A stretch of 64,000 nt of DNA from Mycolicibacterium flavescens (GCF_001722335.1 NZ_MIHA01000005.1:124001-188000); one strand, 5' to 3'. Positions 1 through 13,603 are shown, counted from the stretch's first letter. The notes: generated by a model from the sequence alone, not told the origin. Translations and numbers: made by a program.

Positions 1-847
<847 letters not shown>

Positions 848-858
848 CTAGAAAACTA

Positions 859-4648
<3,790 letters not shown>

Positions 4649-6433
4649 TTACCCATCCATACATTGCTGCCCAACAGATTGGCGCGTCCCGGCCTTCCCG
4701 TCAAGAGATAACACGGGGTTTGGTGTGGAGTTTTGCGCCGCCGGCCCGGGCGAGCACGTCACGAAGTCGTTGGAGTTGATCGAGTGCAACAGCTCGGCGA
4801 AGAACCGCTCGAGCGGTGACAGGGTCGACGGCGGGCCGGGCAGCACGTAGCCGAGCGCCGGGCCGGCGTCGGTGGGGATGTCGACCATGGACTGCCCCGG
4901 TTCTCCGACGTCGCCGTAGATCCCGGTGCGGGTGGCCGGGTCGTACACCCGCCCGGCGTACATGTCGGTCAGCCAGCCCTGGGTCAGCACCTGGACGGCC
5001 TCGACGTTCTGCGGGGCGGACTGCCCGAACACCAGCCCGACGAACGCCTGGACCAGGCCGCCGTAGGTGTTGCTCTGGAAGGCGTCGGAGTGCGCCCCAC
5101 CGACCAACTGCACGCCGTTGAACTGGCCCGGCCGTTTCTGTCCCAGCACCTGGTTGGCCTCGCCGCCGTTGTTGATCACCAGCGGGTTGGCGGCGACGTG
5201 CAGCACCGGCACGTCGGTCGGCAACTTGTCGAGGGCGCGGGCCAGTGCGCCGTTGGCCGCGGACCCGTCGTAGAGCAGCACGCCGACCAGGTCCGCCTTC
5301 TGCTGCGCCGGCGCCGAGTCGTAGTAGTAGCCGCCCGCGCCCGCGGCGAGCATGGAGCCCGCCGACTGTCCGGCGAAGACGAACTCGGTCGGCAGCGTGC
5401 CCTCGAACCCGGCGGCGCCGGCGCTGGCGAGCAGCGCCTCCCGGTCGCCCTCGAACAGGCGCGCCACCGCGGCGTGCATCGGGTCGGCGGTCACGCTGCA
5501 CCCGTCGCAGGCGAAGTAGTTCGAGGTGATCGTGGGTGCGACGACGATCGCGTTGTTGCGCTCGGCCAACTCGGTGAGCGTGACGTTGTAGACGGCGGCC
5601 GGCGACATGAACCCGTGCTGGAAGTAGATGAGCTTGTCGGGTTCGCCGCTGGTCGGGTAGTACCAGTCGGCGGTCGCGGTGTATCCGTCGCCGCAGTCGA
5701 TCTTCAGCGTCGACCGGCCCGTGGTGACCGAGCTACCGGCCGGCACCGCCGGCGGGCCCACGACGAGGTTGATGAAGAAGTCGGCCACGCTCCAGGCCAG
5801 CGTGCCGATCACGTTGATCAGCGTCGGCCGCGCCGGTTCGTTGACAGCCGCGGTCATCAGCACCCGCGCGGTGGCCGGCGGCGGCTCGGGTGTCACCGCC
5901 CGGGTCGCGAGTTCCGGTTCGGCGGGCACGTCGGCCTCGGGGGCGGCGGGCTGTTCGGGGGTGGTCTCGGGCTCGCGGGTCACGACGGGCGGTGTCGCGG
6001 CTTCCGGGGTGTCGACGACGTCGGGTTGCGCGCTCTGGAACCGCACGGCCGCCGTGGTGTCGACCGCGGTCTCGTTCGTGTCGGAGCTGTCGCTGTCCTC
6101 GGGGACTTCCTTGTCCGCAGGAGATTCCTGGTCCGCAGGAGATTCCTGGTCCTCGGGAACCTCCTGGTCCTCAGGAACTTCCTCGTCCGCGGGAACCTCC
6201 TCGTCCGCGGGAACCTCGTCGTCCGCGGGAACTTCTTCGGCGACGTCGGGCTCCTCGGTGGTGTCCGGGTCCTCGGCGTCCGAGACGCTTTCGGCGGGAT
6301 CCGAATCCTGCTCCGGGTCAGCGGGTTTCGTCTCCGACGATCCGGGTGTCCCGTCGTCGGCGAGCGCGAGGCCCGCGCCGACGAGCGTCCCCGCGGAGAC
6401 CCCCGCGACGAGGAGGCCCGCACTCAGCCACAC
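4649..6433 (-). CDS. Secreted alpha/beta hydrolase with acidic hexapeptide repeats
   Basis: This is a 594-residue predicted secreted esterase/lipase-like protein. Residues 1-26 form a signal peptide (MWLSAGLLVAGVSAG, then ALADD). About 170 residues of acidic, Pro-rich low complexity follow, including eight EVPADE-type hexapeptides at residues 67-113. A catalytic domain follows with an HG motif (YFQHGFM), a GQSAG nucleophile elbow and a late GGAHSDA His motif. The GTG at 6433 is the only usable start because an in-frame TAG lies nine codons upstream. The gene sits 37 bp behind a paralogue with the same architecture, so the two are probably a duplicated operon. The substrate is unknown; a cell-envelope lipid or ester is plausible. 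Confidence 0.8.
   Translation of the reverse strand: MWLSAGLLVAGVSAGTLVGAGLALADDGTPGSSETKPADPEQDSDPAESVSDAEDPDTTEEPDVAEEVPADDEVPADEEVPADEEVPEDQEVPEDQESPADQESPADKEVPEDSDSSDTNETAVDTTAAVRFQSAQPDVVDTPEAATPPVVTREPETTPEQPAAPEADVPAEPELATRAVTPEPPPATARVLMTAAVNEPARPTLINVIGTLAWSVADFFINLVVGPPAVPAGSSVTTGRSTLKIDCGDGYTATADWYYPTSGEPDKLIYFQHGFMSPAAVYNVTLTELAERNNAIVVAPTITSNYFACDGCSVTADPMHAAVARLFEGDREALLASAGAAGFEGTLPTEFVFAGQSAGSMLAAGAGGYYYDSAPAQQKADLVGVLLYDGSAANGALARALDKLPTDVPVLHVAANPLVINNGGEANQVLGQKRPGQFNGVQLVGGAHSDAFQSNTYGGLVQAFVGLVFGQSAPQNVEAVQVLTQGWLTDMYAGRVYDPATRTGIYGDVGEPGQSMVDIPTDAGPALGYVLPGPPSTLSPLERFFAELLHSINSNDFVTCSPGPAAQNSTPNPVLSLDGKAGTRQSVGQQCMDG
6095..6235 (-). repeat. 18-bp in-gene tandem repeat (about 8 units)
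   Basis: Eight imperfect 18-bp units encode EVPADE/EVPEDQ/ESPADQ hexapeptides in the linker of the secreted hydrolase. The units keep reading frame, so copy-number change would alter linker length without truncating the enzyme. Confidence 0.85.
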
Positions 6434-6470
6434 CAGGACCGTTGCGCCACCTGACCCCTAGGGCGCTTCA

Positions 6471-8210
6471 TCAGGCGGCGATCGACGCCTGGCACGAGCC
6501 CGCGGTCCGCGATCCGACCGAGCTGGCGACACAATGCGGATCGAACGTGAAGATCCCGTCCATCAGCGGCACCAGCGGTTTGAGGAAGTTGAACGGGAAC
6601 CACTTCGTCAGCGAGTTGGGCAGCGCCACCACCGACGCCTCTCCCCGCGGCGTCTCGAAGCTGAACTCCTCACCGGGCTCGAGGTAGATCCCCTCGTCCT
6701 GGTTGCCGGCGAACATGTCGTTGACCCAGCCGACCATCAGCATCCGCGCCGCCGCCGAGTTCTGCGGCGTCGAGAACCCGGCCACCAACTCCTGCGCGAA
6801 CTGGATGATCGGGTTGCCGCCGCGCATCGCGTCGACGTGCGAGCCGCCGACCAGCGTGACCCCCACGAACGTGTCCGGCCGCGCCTCGACCAGCGCGTCG
6901 AGGCCCACCCCGAAGTTGTTCCAGAAGTACACCGGCGCCGCGAGTTGATAGATCGGGATCTCGTCCGGCACCAACCGCAGCGCGTCGGTCATCCGCTCCG
7001 GGTCGTCGAGCCCGACACCGTCGAGCAGCACCACCCCGGCCAGCCGGTCAATCGTCTCGCGCTGGACCATGTAGCCCGCGACACCCGACACCGCACCGCC
7101 GCCGAGCGAATGCCCCATCAGCACAACGCGATCCGGGATCGGCCCGGCGTAGCCGGCGGCCGCGGCGCTGTCGACCAGCGCGGTGTTGTCGGCGTCGAAC
7201 AGTTTGGCCATGCCTTCGTGCATCGGGGCCGCGCCCAGCCAGCACGCGTCGGCGGCGAAGAAGTTCGACGTGATCGACGGCGCCACCACGATGCTGTTGG
7301 TCTGCTCGGCGAGCGCGGCCGCGGTGTGGCTGTACCAGGGGCCCGCGGCCAGGAAACCGTGCTGCAGATAGATCATCCGTTCGGGCGGGTTCTCCTCGGC
7401 GCCTTGGGGGATGTACCAGTCGGCCGGCACCTCGACGCCCTCGCCGTCCTCGCAGGCACAGTCGATGCGCAGCGTTGAACTGCGCACGGTCACAGTGCTG
7501 TTCGCGGGCAGGATCGGCGGCCCGCCGAACAACCGGGTCGCCACCCCGTACAGGTTGAACACCAGCGTGCCGATGAAGCGGATGATGCCGGGTATCCGCG
7601 GCGCCATCGCGGTGGCGCTGATGGCCGCCGTCGCGGGCGCCGACGCGAACGCCACCGCTTCGGCGACGGGCTCCTCGAGGTCGACGGCCGTCTCCTTGAC
7701 GACCGGCTCGACCGCGGTTTCGACGACCGCCTCGACGGTGTCCTCGACCTTGACCGCCGGCTGCTCCTTCGAGCGGGTCTGGGTGGCGACGACGGCCTTC
7801 ACGGCGGGGGCCGGAGCCGTCTCCTCCTCCGCGGCATCCCCCGCGTCGTCGTCGCGGTCGGATCCCTTGTCGGCGACCTTCTGGGGGTCCTTGTCCGGCG
7901 CGGGCTGCTCCTCCTCCTCGACGACCGGTTCTTCGGACTCCTCGACCGGTTCCTCCTCCGCGGGCTCTTCTTCCTCGGCCGGTTCCTCCTCTGCGACGTC
8001 GTCGACCTCCGAGTCCGGCGCATCCGTCTCCGCCGTGTCCGAATCATCCTCGCTGTCAGCGGGTTTCGCCGATTCGGAGGTGTTCGCACCGCCGGTGCCC
8101 GTCGAGCCGGTGTCGTCGGCGATCGCCGCGCCCGCCCCCGCAAGCACCGCCGCCGACATTCCCGCGGTGAGCACACCGACGCTTAACCACGTCACGCACC
8201 GGTCGACCAT
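6471..8210 (-). CDS. Secreted alpha/beta hydrolase, acidic linker (paralogue of next gene)
   Basis: This is a 579-residue exported hydrolase. The ATG at 8208-8210 has a perfect AGGAGG ribosome site eight bases upstream. The signal peptide (TWLSVGVLTAGMSAAVL, cleavage near AIADD) is followed by a Glu/Asp-rich linker to about residue 200. The catalytic domain has YLQHGFL (oxyanion HG), GHSLGG (nucleophile elbow) and VGGSHVDA (probable catalytic His). It shares order and many residues with the downstream gene (SSTLRIDC versus RSTLKIDC; IVVAPSITSNFFA versus IVVAPTITSNYFA), which shows a tandem duplication. A lipase or cutinase-like esterase role is inferred from the fold only. Confidence 0.82.
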   Translation of the reverse strand: MVDRCVTWLSVGVLTAGMSAAVLAGAGAAIADDTGSTGTGGANTSESAKPADSEDDSDTAETDAPDSEVDDVAEEEPAEEEEPAEEEPVEESEEPVVEEEEQPAPDKDPQKVADKGSDRDDDAGDAAEEETAPAPAVKAVVATQTRSKEQPAVKVEDTVEAVVETAVEPVVKETAVDLEEPVAEAVAFASAPATAAISATAMAPRIPGIIRFIGTLVFNLYGVATRLFGGPPILPANSTVTVRSSTLRIDCACEDGEGVEVPADWYIPQGAEENPPERMIYLQHGFLAAGPWYSHTAAALAEQTNSIVVAPSITSNFFAADACWLGAAPMHEGMAKLFDADNTALVDSAAAAGYAGPIPDRVVLMGHSLGGGAVSGVAGYMVQRETIDRLAGVVLLDGVGLDDPERMTDALRLVPDEIPIYQLAAPVYFWNNFGVGLDALVEARPDTFVGVTLVGGSHVDAMRGGNPIIQFAQELVAGFSTPQNSAAARMLMVGWVNDMFAGNQDEGIYLEPGEEFSFETPRGEASVVALPNSLTKWFPFNFLKPLVPLMDGIFTFDPHCVASSVGSRTAGSCQASIAA

Positions 8211-8339
8211 GACCCCTCCTGTTCGACGATTCCCGCGCGCCCGAACGTGAAAGTTTTCGCGCGCAAATTCACCTTCGAGCCACGGGGTTTGACAGGAAGA
8301 TAACGCGCGTTCTCAGCCCGGCGAGGCGTTTCCAACCGC

Positions 8340-8396
8340 CGAAACTGAACTTATGTGCGCTATTTGCCCCGTCCGTCGCGCACAAGCTCAGTTTCG
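8340..8396. terminator. Inverted repeat at 3' end of molybdoenzyme gene
   Basis: The arms 8340-8360 (CGAAACTGAACTTATGTGCGC without small bulges) and 8378-8396 (GCGCACAAGCTCAGTTTCG) pair over about 18 positions around a 17-base loop. The hairpin spans the stop codon of the minus-strand gene, so it could terminate or stabilise that transcript. It has no U tract, which is usual for mycobacterial terminators. Confidence 0.5.
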
Positions 8397-10579
8397 ACGC
8401 GCGACACCCGCACCGGGACCCCGGTCAACCGGGCCATCCCGGCCAGGCTTTCGACGTCGTCGACCGCGCTCGACATCAGCCGGTTGACGTTCGCCCCGCC
8501 GGCGCTGTTGGCCACCCGCCACCCGGCGGTGCCCTTGTGGCCCCAGCCGTGCGGCACCGCGACCACCCCGGCCACGATGTCCTTGGTCACCACGACCGGC
8601 ACCTCGATCTCGCCGTGAGGCGACACGATGCGCACCAGGTCGCCGTCGACGATGTCGGCGGCCGCGGCATCGTCGACGTGCAGCAGCGCGTGCTGCGCCC
8701 GCCCGCCGCGCATCAGCAGCGGCGCGTTGTGCATCCACGAGTTCTCCGAGCGTGCCTCGCGCATCCCGATCAGCCGCATCGGATAGCCGTCGGGGACACG
8801 ACGCCGCGACAACTTGGCCACCTCCGCGGCGATCTGTGCGTGGCGCAACCGCACCCGGCCGGATCGGTAGACGACGGTGTCGGCCAGCACGCCGTCGCGC
8901 AGGTTCTCGGCCAGCACGACGCCGTGCGGGTGGTCGCGGGTCAGCTTCGCGAAGCTCAGGCCGCGGCGCAGCCCGAACCGGTCCCCACCTTCGGCGAGCC
9001 GGATCACCGCGTCGACCAGCGTCCGCGGCCGCATCCGAACATCGAACAGCGACAGCACTTTTCGGGCAGCGGTCAGTATCGCGAAGCCGGGCGAGGACCG
9101 CCACAGCCGGCCGGTCAGGTCGTCGATGATTTCCCATTCGGCGCGTGCCTGCCCGACCGGGGCGGCGACGGCCTCGGTGGCCTGTCGGAACGGTGTGGGC
9201 TGCAGAGCCTGGAACGGCAGCGGGAAGTCGTCGCGCTCGTACATCGACGTCGCGGGCAGCACGTAGTCGCAGTGCGCGAGCGTCTCGTTGACGTACAGGT
9301 CGATGCCGACCATCAGGTCCAGCGACTGCAGCGCGCGTTCGAGTTCGTCGCCGTCGGGCACCGACAGCACCGGGTTGCCCGCGCCGACGAACAGCGCCCG
9401 GATCTGCCCGCGCCCCGGCGTGGTGATCGACTTGGCCATCACCGCGGCGGGTTCGGAGCCGAGCACGGCGGGGAAGCCGCCGATGCGCGACCGTCGCCGC
9501 GCGTAGATCCCGCGTAGCAGCGCCCCGCCGGCCTTGTTCAGCCACCGCTCCCCGGGGGTGCCCAACCGGCCGAACATGGCGCCGCCGGGGACGTCGAGGT
9601 TGCCCGCGACCAGGTTCACCGCGTCGAGCAGATACGTTGTGAGAGTGCCGTTTTCACCGATACTGGTGCCGACGCGCCCGTACACCGCGGCGCGTTCGGT
9701 GCGGACCAGGTCACGGGCCAGCGCGCGCACGGTGTCCGGGGCGATGCCGGTGTGCGCCTCGGTGGTTTCCGGGCGGAACGGTCGCGCCAGGTCTTCGAGC
9801 CATCCGAGGCCGTCGGCCTGGCGTGCGATCCGGTCGCGGTCGGCGAGGTTCTCGTCGAACATCACCTGAAGCAGCGACAGCAGCAGGAACGCGTCGCTGT
9901 CGGGGACGATGCCGAGCCATTCGAACTGGGCGGCGGTCTCGGTCCTGCGCGGGTCGATCACCAGGACGCGGCCGCCGCGCTTGACGATGTCGTGCAGGCG
10001 GTCGCGGATCCGCGGGGCGGTCAGCACGCTGCCGTGCGAGATGACGGGGTTGGCGCCGATGACGACGAGCAGGTCGCTGCGCAGCACGTCGGGCACCGGC
10101 AGCGCCAGCGGCGACCCGTACAACAACTGGCTGGCCACGAAGCGGTTGTTGACGTCTTGGGAGCCCGCGGTGAACAGGTGCAGCCGCGGCAGCCCGAGCA
10201 TCAGCGGGGCCATCGCGATCGTGTACGAGTAGTTGAACGCACCCGGGTTGCCGAAGTACCAGCCGACGCCGCCGGAGCCGTGTTCTCGCAGGACCACGGC
10301 CAGCCGCGAGGCGATGTCGGCCATCGCCGAGTCCCAGCTGACCGGTTCGAACCCGGACGCGGTGCGGCGCAGCGGCGTCGTGACGCGGTCGGGGTCGTTG
10401 ACGACCTCGCTGAACGCGATGCCCTTCTGGCAGGCGAAGCCCGCCGACACCGGATGGTCCTTATCGGGTCGCAGCGAAACCAGCCGGCCGTCGTCGACGG
10501 TCGCGATCATGCCGCAGAGCGGCTCGCAGATCCGGCAGAACGTAGGTCTTTGGACTGCAGCCTTCAGCTCGACCGTCAG
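8360..10579 (-). CDS. Molybdopterin (bis-MGD) oxidoreductase with N-terminal 4Fe-4S site
   Basis: This is a DMSO-reductase/formate-dehydrogenase-family molybdoenzyme of about 739 residues with no visible signal peptide. The first ATG (10510) would cut off the iron-sulfur motif. Reading upstream in frame gives TFCRICEPLCGM, so C15, C18, C22 and later C50 (FACQKG) form the 4Fe-4S cluster site, with K52 behind it. The open frame reaches only to the mceG stop at 10586, and the likely non-ATG start is the CTG at 10577-10579. The C-terminal cofactor domain is clear (NSWMHNAPLLMRGG, GWGHKGTAGWRVAN). The metal-ligand loop reads NNRFVASQLLYG, without the Cys or Sec of formate dehydrogenases. The substrate is unknown. 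Confidence 0.85.
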   Translation of the reverse strand: MTVELKAAVQRPTFCRICEPLCGMIATVDDGRLVSLRPDKDHPVSAGFACQKGIAFSEVVNDPDRVTTPLRRTASGFEPVSWDSAMADIASRLAVVLREHGSGGVGWYFGNPGAFNYSYTIAMAPLMLGLPRLHLFTAGSQDVNNRFVASQLLYGSPLALPVPDVLRSDLLVVIGANPVISHGSVLTAPRIRDRLHDIVKRGGRVLVIDPRRTETAAQFEWLGIVPDSDAFLLLSLLQVMFDENLADRDRIARQADGLGWLEDLARPFRPETTEAHTGIAPDTVRALARDLVRTERAAVYGRVGTSIGENGTLTTYLLDAVNLVAGNLDVPGGAMFGRLGTPGERWLNKAGGALLRGIYARRRSRIGGFPAVLGSEPAAVMAKSITTPGRGQIRALFVGAGNPVLSVPDGDELERALQSLDLMVGIDLYVNETLAHCDYVLPATSMYERDDFPLPFQALQPTPFRQATEAVAAPVGQARAEWEIIDDLTGRLWRSSPGFAILTAARKVLSLFDVRMRPRTLVDAVIRLAEGGDRFGLRRGLSFAKLTRDHPHGVVLAENLRDGVLADTVVYRSGRVRLRHAQIAAEVAKLSRRRVPDGYPMRLIGMREARSENSWMHNAPLLMRGGRAQHALLHVDDAAAADIVDGDLVRIVSPHGEIEVPVVVTKDIVAGVVAVPHGWGHKGTAGWRVANSAGGANVNRLMSSAVDDVESLAGMARLTGVPVRVSRVETELVRDGRGK

Positions 10580-10585
10580 GTGCTC

Positions 10586-11665
10586 CTACTGCTGTGCGCG
10601 CGGGATGGCGCCGGTGGGGGCGTCGTCCTCCACGGTGCGGTGCCGAGAGGTCTCGCCCTCGGGGAACGAGCTCGCCGCGTAGGTGTTGGTGCCCTCGAGG
10701 TCGGCGCGGATGGCTTCCTGGGCGGCCGGGGGCAGGGTGTGCATGATCTCGCGCACCCGGGCCTGGCGACGAGCCACACCTTGACGCTCCGGCATACCCG
10801 GGGTGGCCTGGATCTGCGGGGGCACGCCCTCGATCTCCTCGACACCACCATCGTGGTGACCGGCGTCGAACATGGCCTGCTCCTCGGCCATCGTCGACTC
10901 GTCCTTCTCCTCCGACATACCGATCGGACCGATACGACGACCGTTGAGGAACTGGCGCACCACCGGCTCATCAGAGGTCAACAGCACCTCACGCGGGCCG
11001 AACATCACCAGATGCTTGCGGAACAACATGCCCATGTTGTCGGGCACCGTGCGCGCGATGTTGATGTTGTGGGTCACGATCAGGATCGTGCAGTCGATCT
11101 GGGCGTTGATGTCGATCAGCAGCTGCGACAGGTAGGCGGTACGCACCGGGTCCAGACCCGAGTCGGGCTCGTCGCAGAGAATGATCTGCGGGTCGAGCAC
11201 CAGCGAGCGGGCCAGCCCGGCGCGCTTGCGCATACCGCCGGAGATCTCACCGGGGAACTTGTTCTCATCCCCGGCCAGACCCACCAGCTCGAGCTTTTCC
11301 ATCACGATCTGACGGATCTCGGATTCCTTCTTCTTCGTGTGCTCACGAAGCGGGAACGCGGTGTTGTCGTACAGGCTCATCGACCCGAACAACGCGCCGT
11401 CCTGGAACATCACCCCGAACAGGGTGCGGATCTCGTAGAGCTCCTTGGCCGTGCACTGGATGACATCGGTGCCGTCGACGATGATCTTGCCGCGCTCAGG
11501 GCGCAGCAGACCGATCAACGACTTCAAGAACACCGACTTACCGGTACCCGAGGGGCCGAGCAGAACGCTCACCTCACCCGGAGGCAGGTCGAAGGTGACG
11601 TCCTCCCAGATTCGCTGGGGGCCGAAGGACTTCGTCAGTCCCTCAATCTGGATACCAATGCCCAC
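10586..11665 (-). CDS. mceG: Mce transporter ATPase MceG (Mkl)
   Basis: This is the shared ATPase that energises mycobacterial Mce lipid importers. The GTG start at 11663-11665 has AAGGA six bases upstream and gives 359 residues, the length I recall for M. tuberculosis Mkl; a TTG six codons upstream is less likely. The protein shows Walker A (GPSGTGKS), the ABC signature (SGGMRKRAG), Walker B (IILCDEPDSGLDP) and the switch His (VTHNINIA). The C-terminal extension (RRIGPIGMSEEKDES, VEEIEGVPPQI) is characteristic of MceG. The molybdoenzyme gene starts about 6 bp after its stop, so the two may be cotranscribed. Confidence 0.95.
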   Translation of the reverse strand: MGIGIQIEGLTKSFGPQRIWEDVTFDLPPGEVSVLLGPSGTGKSVFLKSLIGLLRPERGKIIVDGTDVIQCTAKELYEIRTLFGVMFQDGALFGSMSLYDNTAFPLREHTKKKESEIRQIVMEKLELVGLAGDENKFPGEISGGMRKRAGLARSLVLDPQIILCDEPDSGLDPVRTAYLSQLLIDINAQIDCTILIVTHNINIARTVPDNMGMLFRKHLVMFGPREVLLTSDEPVVRQFLNGRRIGPIGMSEEKDESTMAEEQAMFDAGHHDGGVEEIEGVPPQIQATPGMPERQGVARRQARVREIMHTLPPAAQEAIRADLEGTNTYAASSFPEGETSRHRTVEDDAPTGAIPRAQQ

Positions 11666-11793
11666 GCGAGATCCTTCCGCCAATCATCGTCACAGGCCAC
11701 ATGCTCAACCGCTTGTGGCTTGAGTCACTGTAGCTTACGCAGTCAGGCCACGACACTTGTCTGCACTCAGATTGTGACCCATCGCGAAAATGG

Positions 11794-11830
11794 CCGTGGG
11801 GCCGACCCATTTGCTGGATCGACCCCACGG
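11794..11830 (-). terminator. rplL terminator hairpin
   Basis: On the minus strand an 11-bp stem (CCGTGGGGTCG with CGGCCCCACGG, one G-U pair) encloses a 15-base loop and is followed by CCATTTTCG. It lies 22 bp past the rplL stop and fits an intrinsic terminator of the rplJL operon. Confidence 0.75.
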
Positions 11831-11851
11831 GTGTGGTAACGCGTGTTGCTG

Positions 11852-12244
11852 CTACTTGACGGTGACCGATGCGCCGGCGGCCTCGAGCTTGGCCTTGGCG
11901 TCGTCGGCAGCGGCCTTGTCGACCTTCTCCAGCAGCGGCTTGGGAGCGCCGTCGACGAGGTCCTTGGCCTCCTTGAGGCCCAGGCCGGAGACGATCTCGC
12001 GGACGACCTTGATGACGCCGATCTTCTTGTCGCCGGCACCCTCGAGGATGACGTCGAACTCCGACTGCTCCTCGGCGGCCTCGGCGGGGGCACCACCGGC
12101 GGCGGGGCCGGCGGCCGCGACGGCGACCGGGGCAGCGGCGGTGACCTCGAAGGTCTCCTCGAACTTCTTGACGAACTCGGAGAGCTCCAGCAGCGTCAGT
12201 TCCTTGAACGCGTCGAGCAGCTCGTCGGTGGACAGCTTGGCCAT
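11852..12244 (-). CDS. rplL: 50S ribosomal protein L7/L12
   Basis: This 130-residue acidic stalk protein of the large ribosomal subunit recruits translation GTPases. The N-terminal dimerisation segment ([21 protein letters not shown]), Ala/Pro/Gly hinge and C-terminal factor-binding domain ([22 protein letters not shown]) are all standard. It follows rplJ by 42 bp in the same transcription unit. An AGGAAAGGA ribosome site precedes the ATG. Confidence 0.98.
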   Translation of the reverse strand: MAKLSTDELLDAFKELTLLELSEFVKKFEETFEVTAAAPVAVAAAGPAAGGAPAEAAEEQSEFDVILEGAGDKKIGVIKVVREIVSGLGLKEAKDLVDGAPKPLLEKVDKAAADDAKAKLEAAGASVTVK

Positions 12245-12286
12245 GGTTGGTCCTTTCCTTACTTACTTCTTGTCTGGTGGGGGTGG

Positions 12287-12814
12287 TTACGCGGCTTCTT
12301 CGCCGGCCTTCTTCTCCTGCAGCGCAGCAGCCAGCCGGGCGACCTGCGACGCCGGAGCGTTGAACAGGCCGGCCGCCTTGGACAGGTTCGCCTTCATCGC
12401 GCCGGCCATCTTGGCCAGCAGCACCTCGCGCGACTCCAGGTCGGCGATCTGCTCGACCTCGGCGACGCTGAGCGGGCGGCCATCCATGTAGCCGCCCTTG
12501 ATGACGAGGGCCTTGTTGTCCTTGGCGAACTTCTTGATCGCCTTGGCGGCGTCGACGGCCTCGCCCGAGACGAACGCGATCGCGGTGGGGCCGACGAACA
12601 GGTCGTCGAGCCCCTCGATGCCCGCCTCCGCCGCGGCACGCTTGACCAGCGTGTTCTTGGCGACCGTGTAGGTGGCGGAGTCACCGAGCGAGCGGCGAAG
12701 GTCCCGGAGGTTGGCCACCGAGAGCCCGCGGTACTCGGTGACGAGAGTCGCCGAAGCCTCCTTGAACTGCTCGGCGATGTCGGCAACCGCGGTGGCCTTG
12801 TCAGCCTTGGCCAT
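12287..12814 (-). CDS. rplJ: 50S ribosomal protein L10
   Basis: This 175-residue protein anchors the L7/L12 stalk on 23S rRNA. The ATG at 12812-12814 ([10 protein letters not shown]) is chosen because GAGGAGG sits five bases upstream; the in-frame extension to 12841 is not supported. The conserved rRNA-binding region ([16 protein letters not shown] and [11 protein letters not shown]) and the C-terminal helix that binds L12 dimers are present. It is the first gene of rplJ-rplL and is preceded by a structured leader. Confidence 0.97.
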   Translation of the reverse strand: MAKADKATAVADIAEQFKEASATLVTEYRGLSVANLRDLRRSLGDSATYTVAKNTLVKRAAAEAGIEGLDDLFVGPTAIAFVSGEAVDAAKAIKKFAKDNKALVIKGGYMDGRPLSVAEVEQIADLESREVLLAKMAGAMKANLSKAAGLFNAPASQVARLAAALQEKKAGEEAA

Positions 12815-13000
12815 GCATGCCTCCTCGTGGTGGGTGACCATCGGGCGGCTGAGCAGTGGTTTCGGGGCCGGAAACGACGAACGCCCCGACGCAGACAGGT
12901 CGGGGCGCGCACGGTTGAGCGTTAGCCTCGTCCTCCTGCGTGGGCCGCCCGGAGTGATCCGGGACCTTCAACCGATTGCTCGAGCTCTTACTCTTCGCGC
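12815..13000 (-). promoter_or_regulatory. rplJ leader with strong hairpin (L10-leader-like)
   Basis: A perfect 9-bp G+C stem (12882-12890 with 12899-12907, 8-base loop GCAGACAG) lies about 70 bp before rplJ. In many bacteria the L10(L12)4 complex autoregulates by binding such a leader. The position and stem fit that, but I cannot confirm the L10 kink-turn. Between here and 13091 I see no gene; the rplJL promoter must lie in that stretch. Confidence 0.55.
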
Positions 13001-13091
13001 AAGCGCTCATCGGCGACCGACGGTCTTCGGTGGAACGCCGCCCAGACTAACCGACCCCGGCCCGATCAGCCAAAACGGAGCGCCCCCCGTT

Positions 13092-13157
13092 GGCGCGAGC
13101 GTGCGCGTCTGCGCAAGACACGCCGCGCATTTTCAGCAGTTTATGCACGCTCACGCC
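13092..13157. terminator. Inverted repeat at 3' end of DUF1772 gene
   Basis: The arms GGCGCGAGCGTGC (13092-13104) and GCACGCTCACGCC (13145-13157) match at 12 of 13 positions. The right arm covers the stop codon of the minus-strand gene. This is a probable 3'-end hairpin with no U tract. Confidence 0.45.
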
Positions 13158-13603
13158 GCCGTGAGCGCGACAACCACCAGCCCGACCACCAATAACCCGA
13201 ACACCGCGACCAGCAGTCCGACCCGCCGCCAGTGCAGCCGGTCCCACTGCCGCGCCAGCCCGCGGTCGACGTCGGCGCCGGAGGTCCAGCGCCCGATCCG
13301 GTTGTTGATCGGCACCATCAGCGTCACGGTCGCGATCACGACGACGGCCATCGCCAGCGCCGCGGTGACGAAGAACCAGTCGGCCCGCAGCAGCACGGCC
13401 GCCGCGATCAGCACCACCAGCGCCGCGGCGTACCAGAACGGCATCACCTTGCCCAGGACTCGGCCGCTGTCGCTGCGGGCCTGCGCGAACGCCTCGTCGG
13501 GCAGCCTGCCCAACACCGGGTTGAGGAACGCCGCGACGGCGATCTCGACGCCGACCATCGGTCCGACGATGAGCAGGGCCAGCACTGCGACGGTTGCTTC
13601 CAT
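13151..13603 (-). CDS. DUF1772 (anthrone-oxygenase-like) membrane protein
   Basis: This is a 150-residue integral membrane protein with four predicted helices, at about residues 5-27, 55-75, 80-100 and 127-148. The first helix carries a Glu (VGVEIAVAAFLNP) and the loop has PINNRIGRW, both typical of the DUF1772/anthrone-oxygenase-like family. No enzymatic role is established for actinobacterial members. It is separated from the upstream minus-strand gene by a strong inverted repeat, so it is probably transcribed on its own. Confidence 0.75.
   Translation of the reverse strand: MEATVAVLALLIVGPMVGVEIAVAAFLNPVLGRLPDEAFAQARSDSGRVLGKVMPFWYAAALVVLIAAAVLLRADWFFVTAALAMAVVVIATVTLMVPINNRIGRWTSGADVDRGLARQWDRLHWRRVGLLVAVFGLLVVGLVVVALTAA

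Noticed and set aside
6095..6235. Possible CRISPR-like array
   Set aside because: Units are 18 bp, contiguous, without spacers and encode an in-frame hexapeptide, so it is a coding tandem repeat.
9752..11839. 695-residue plus-strand frame over the molybdoenzyme and mceG
   Set aside because: It is antisense to two clear genes and shows no motif or ribosome site.
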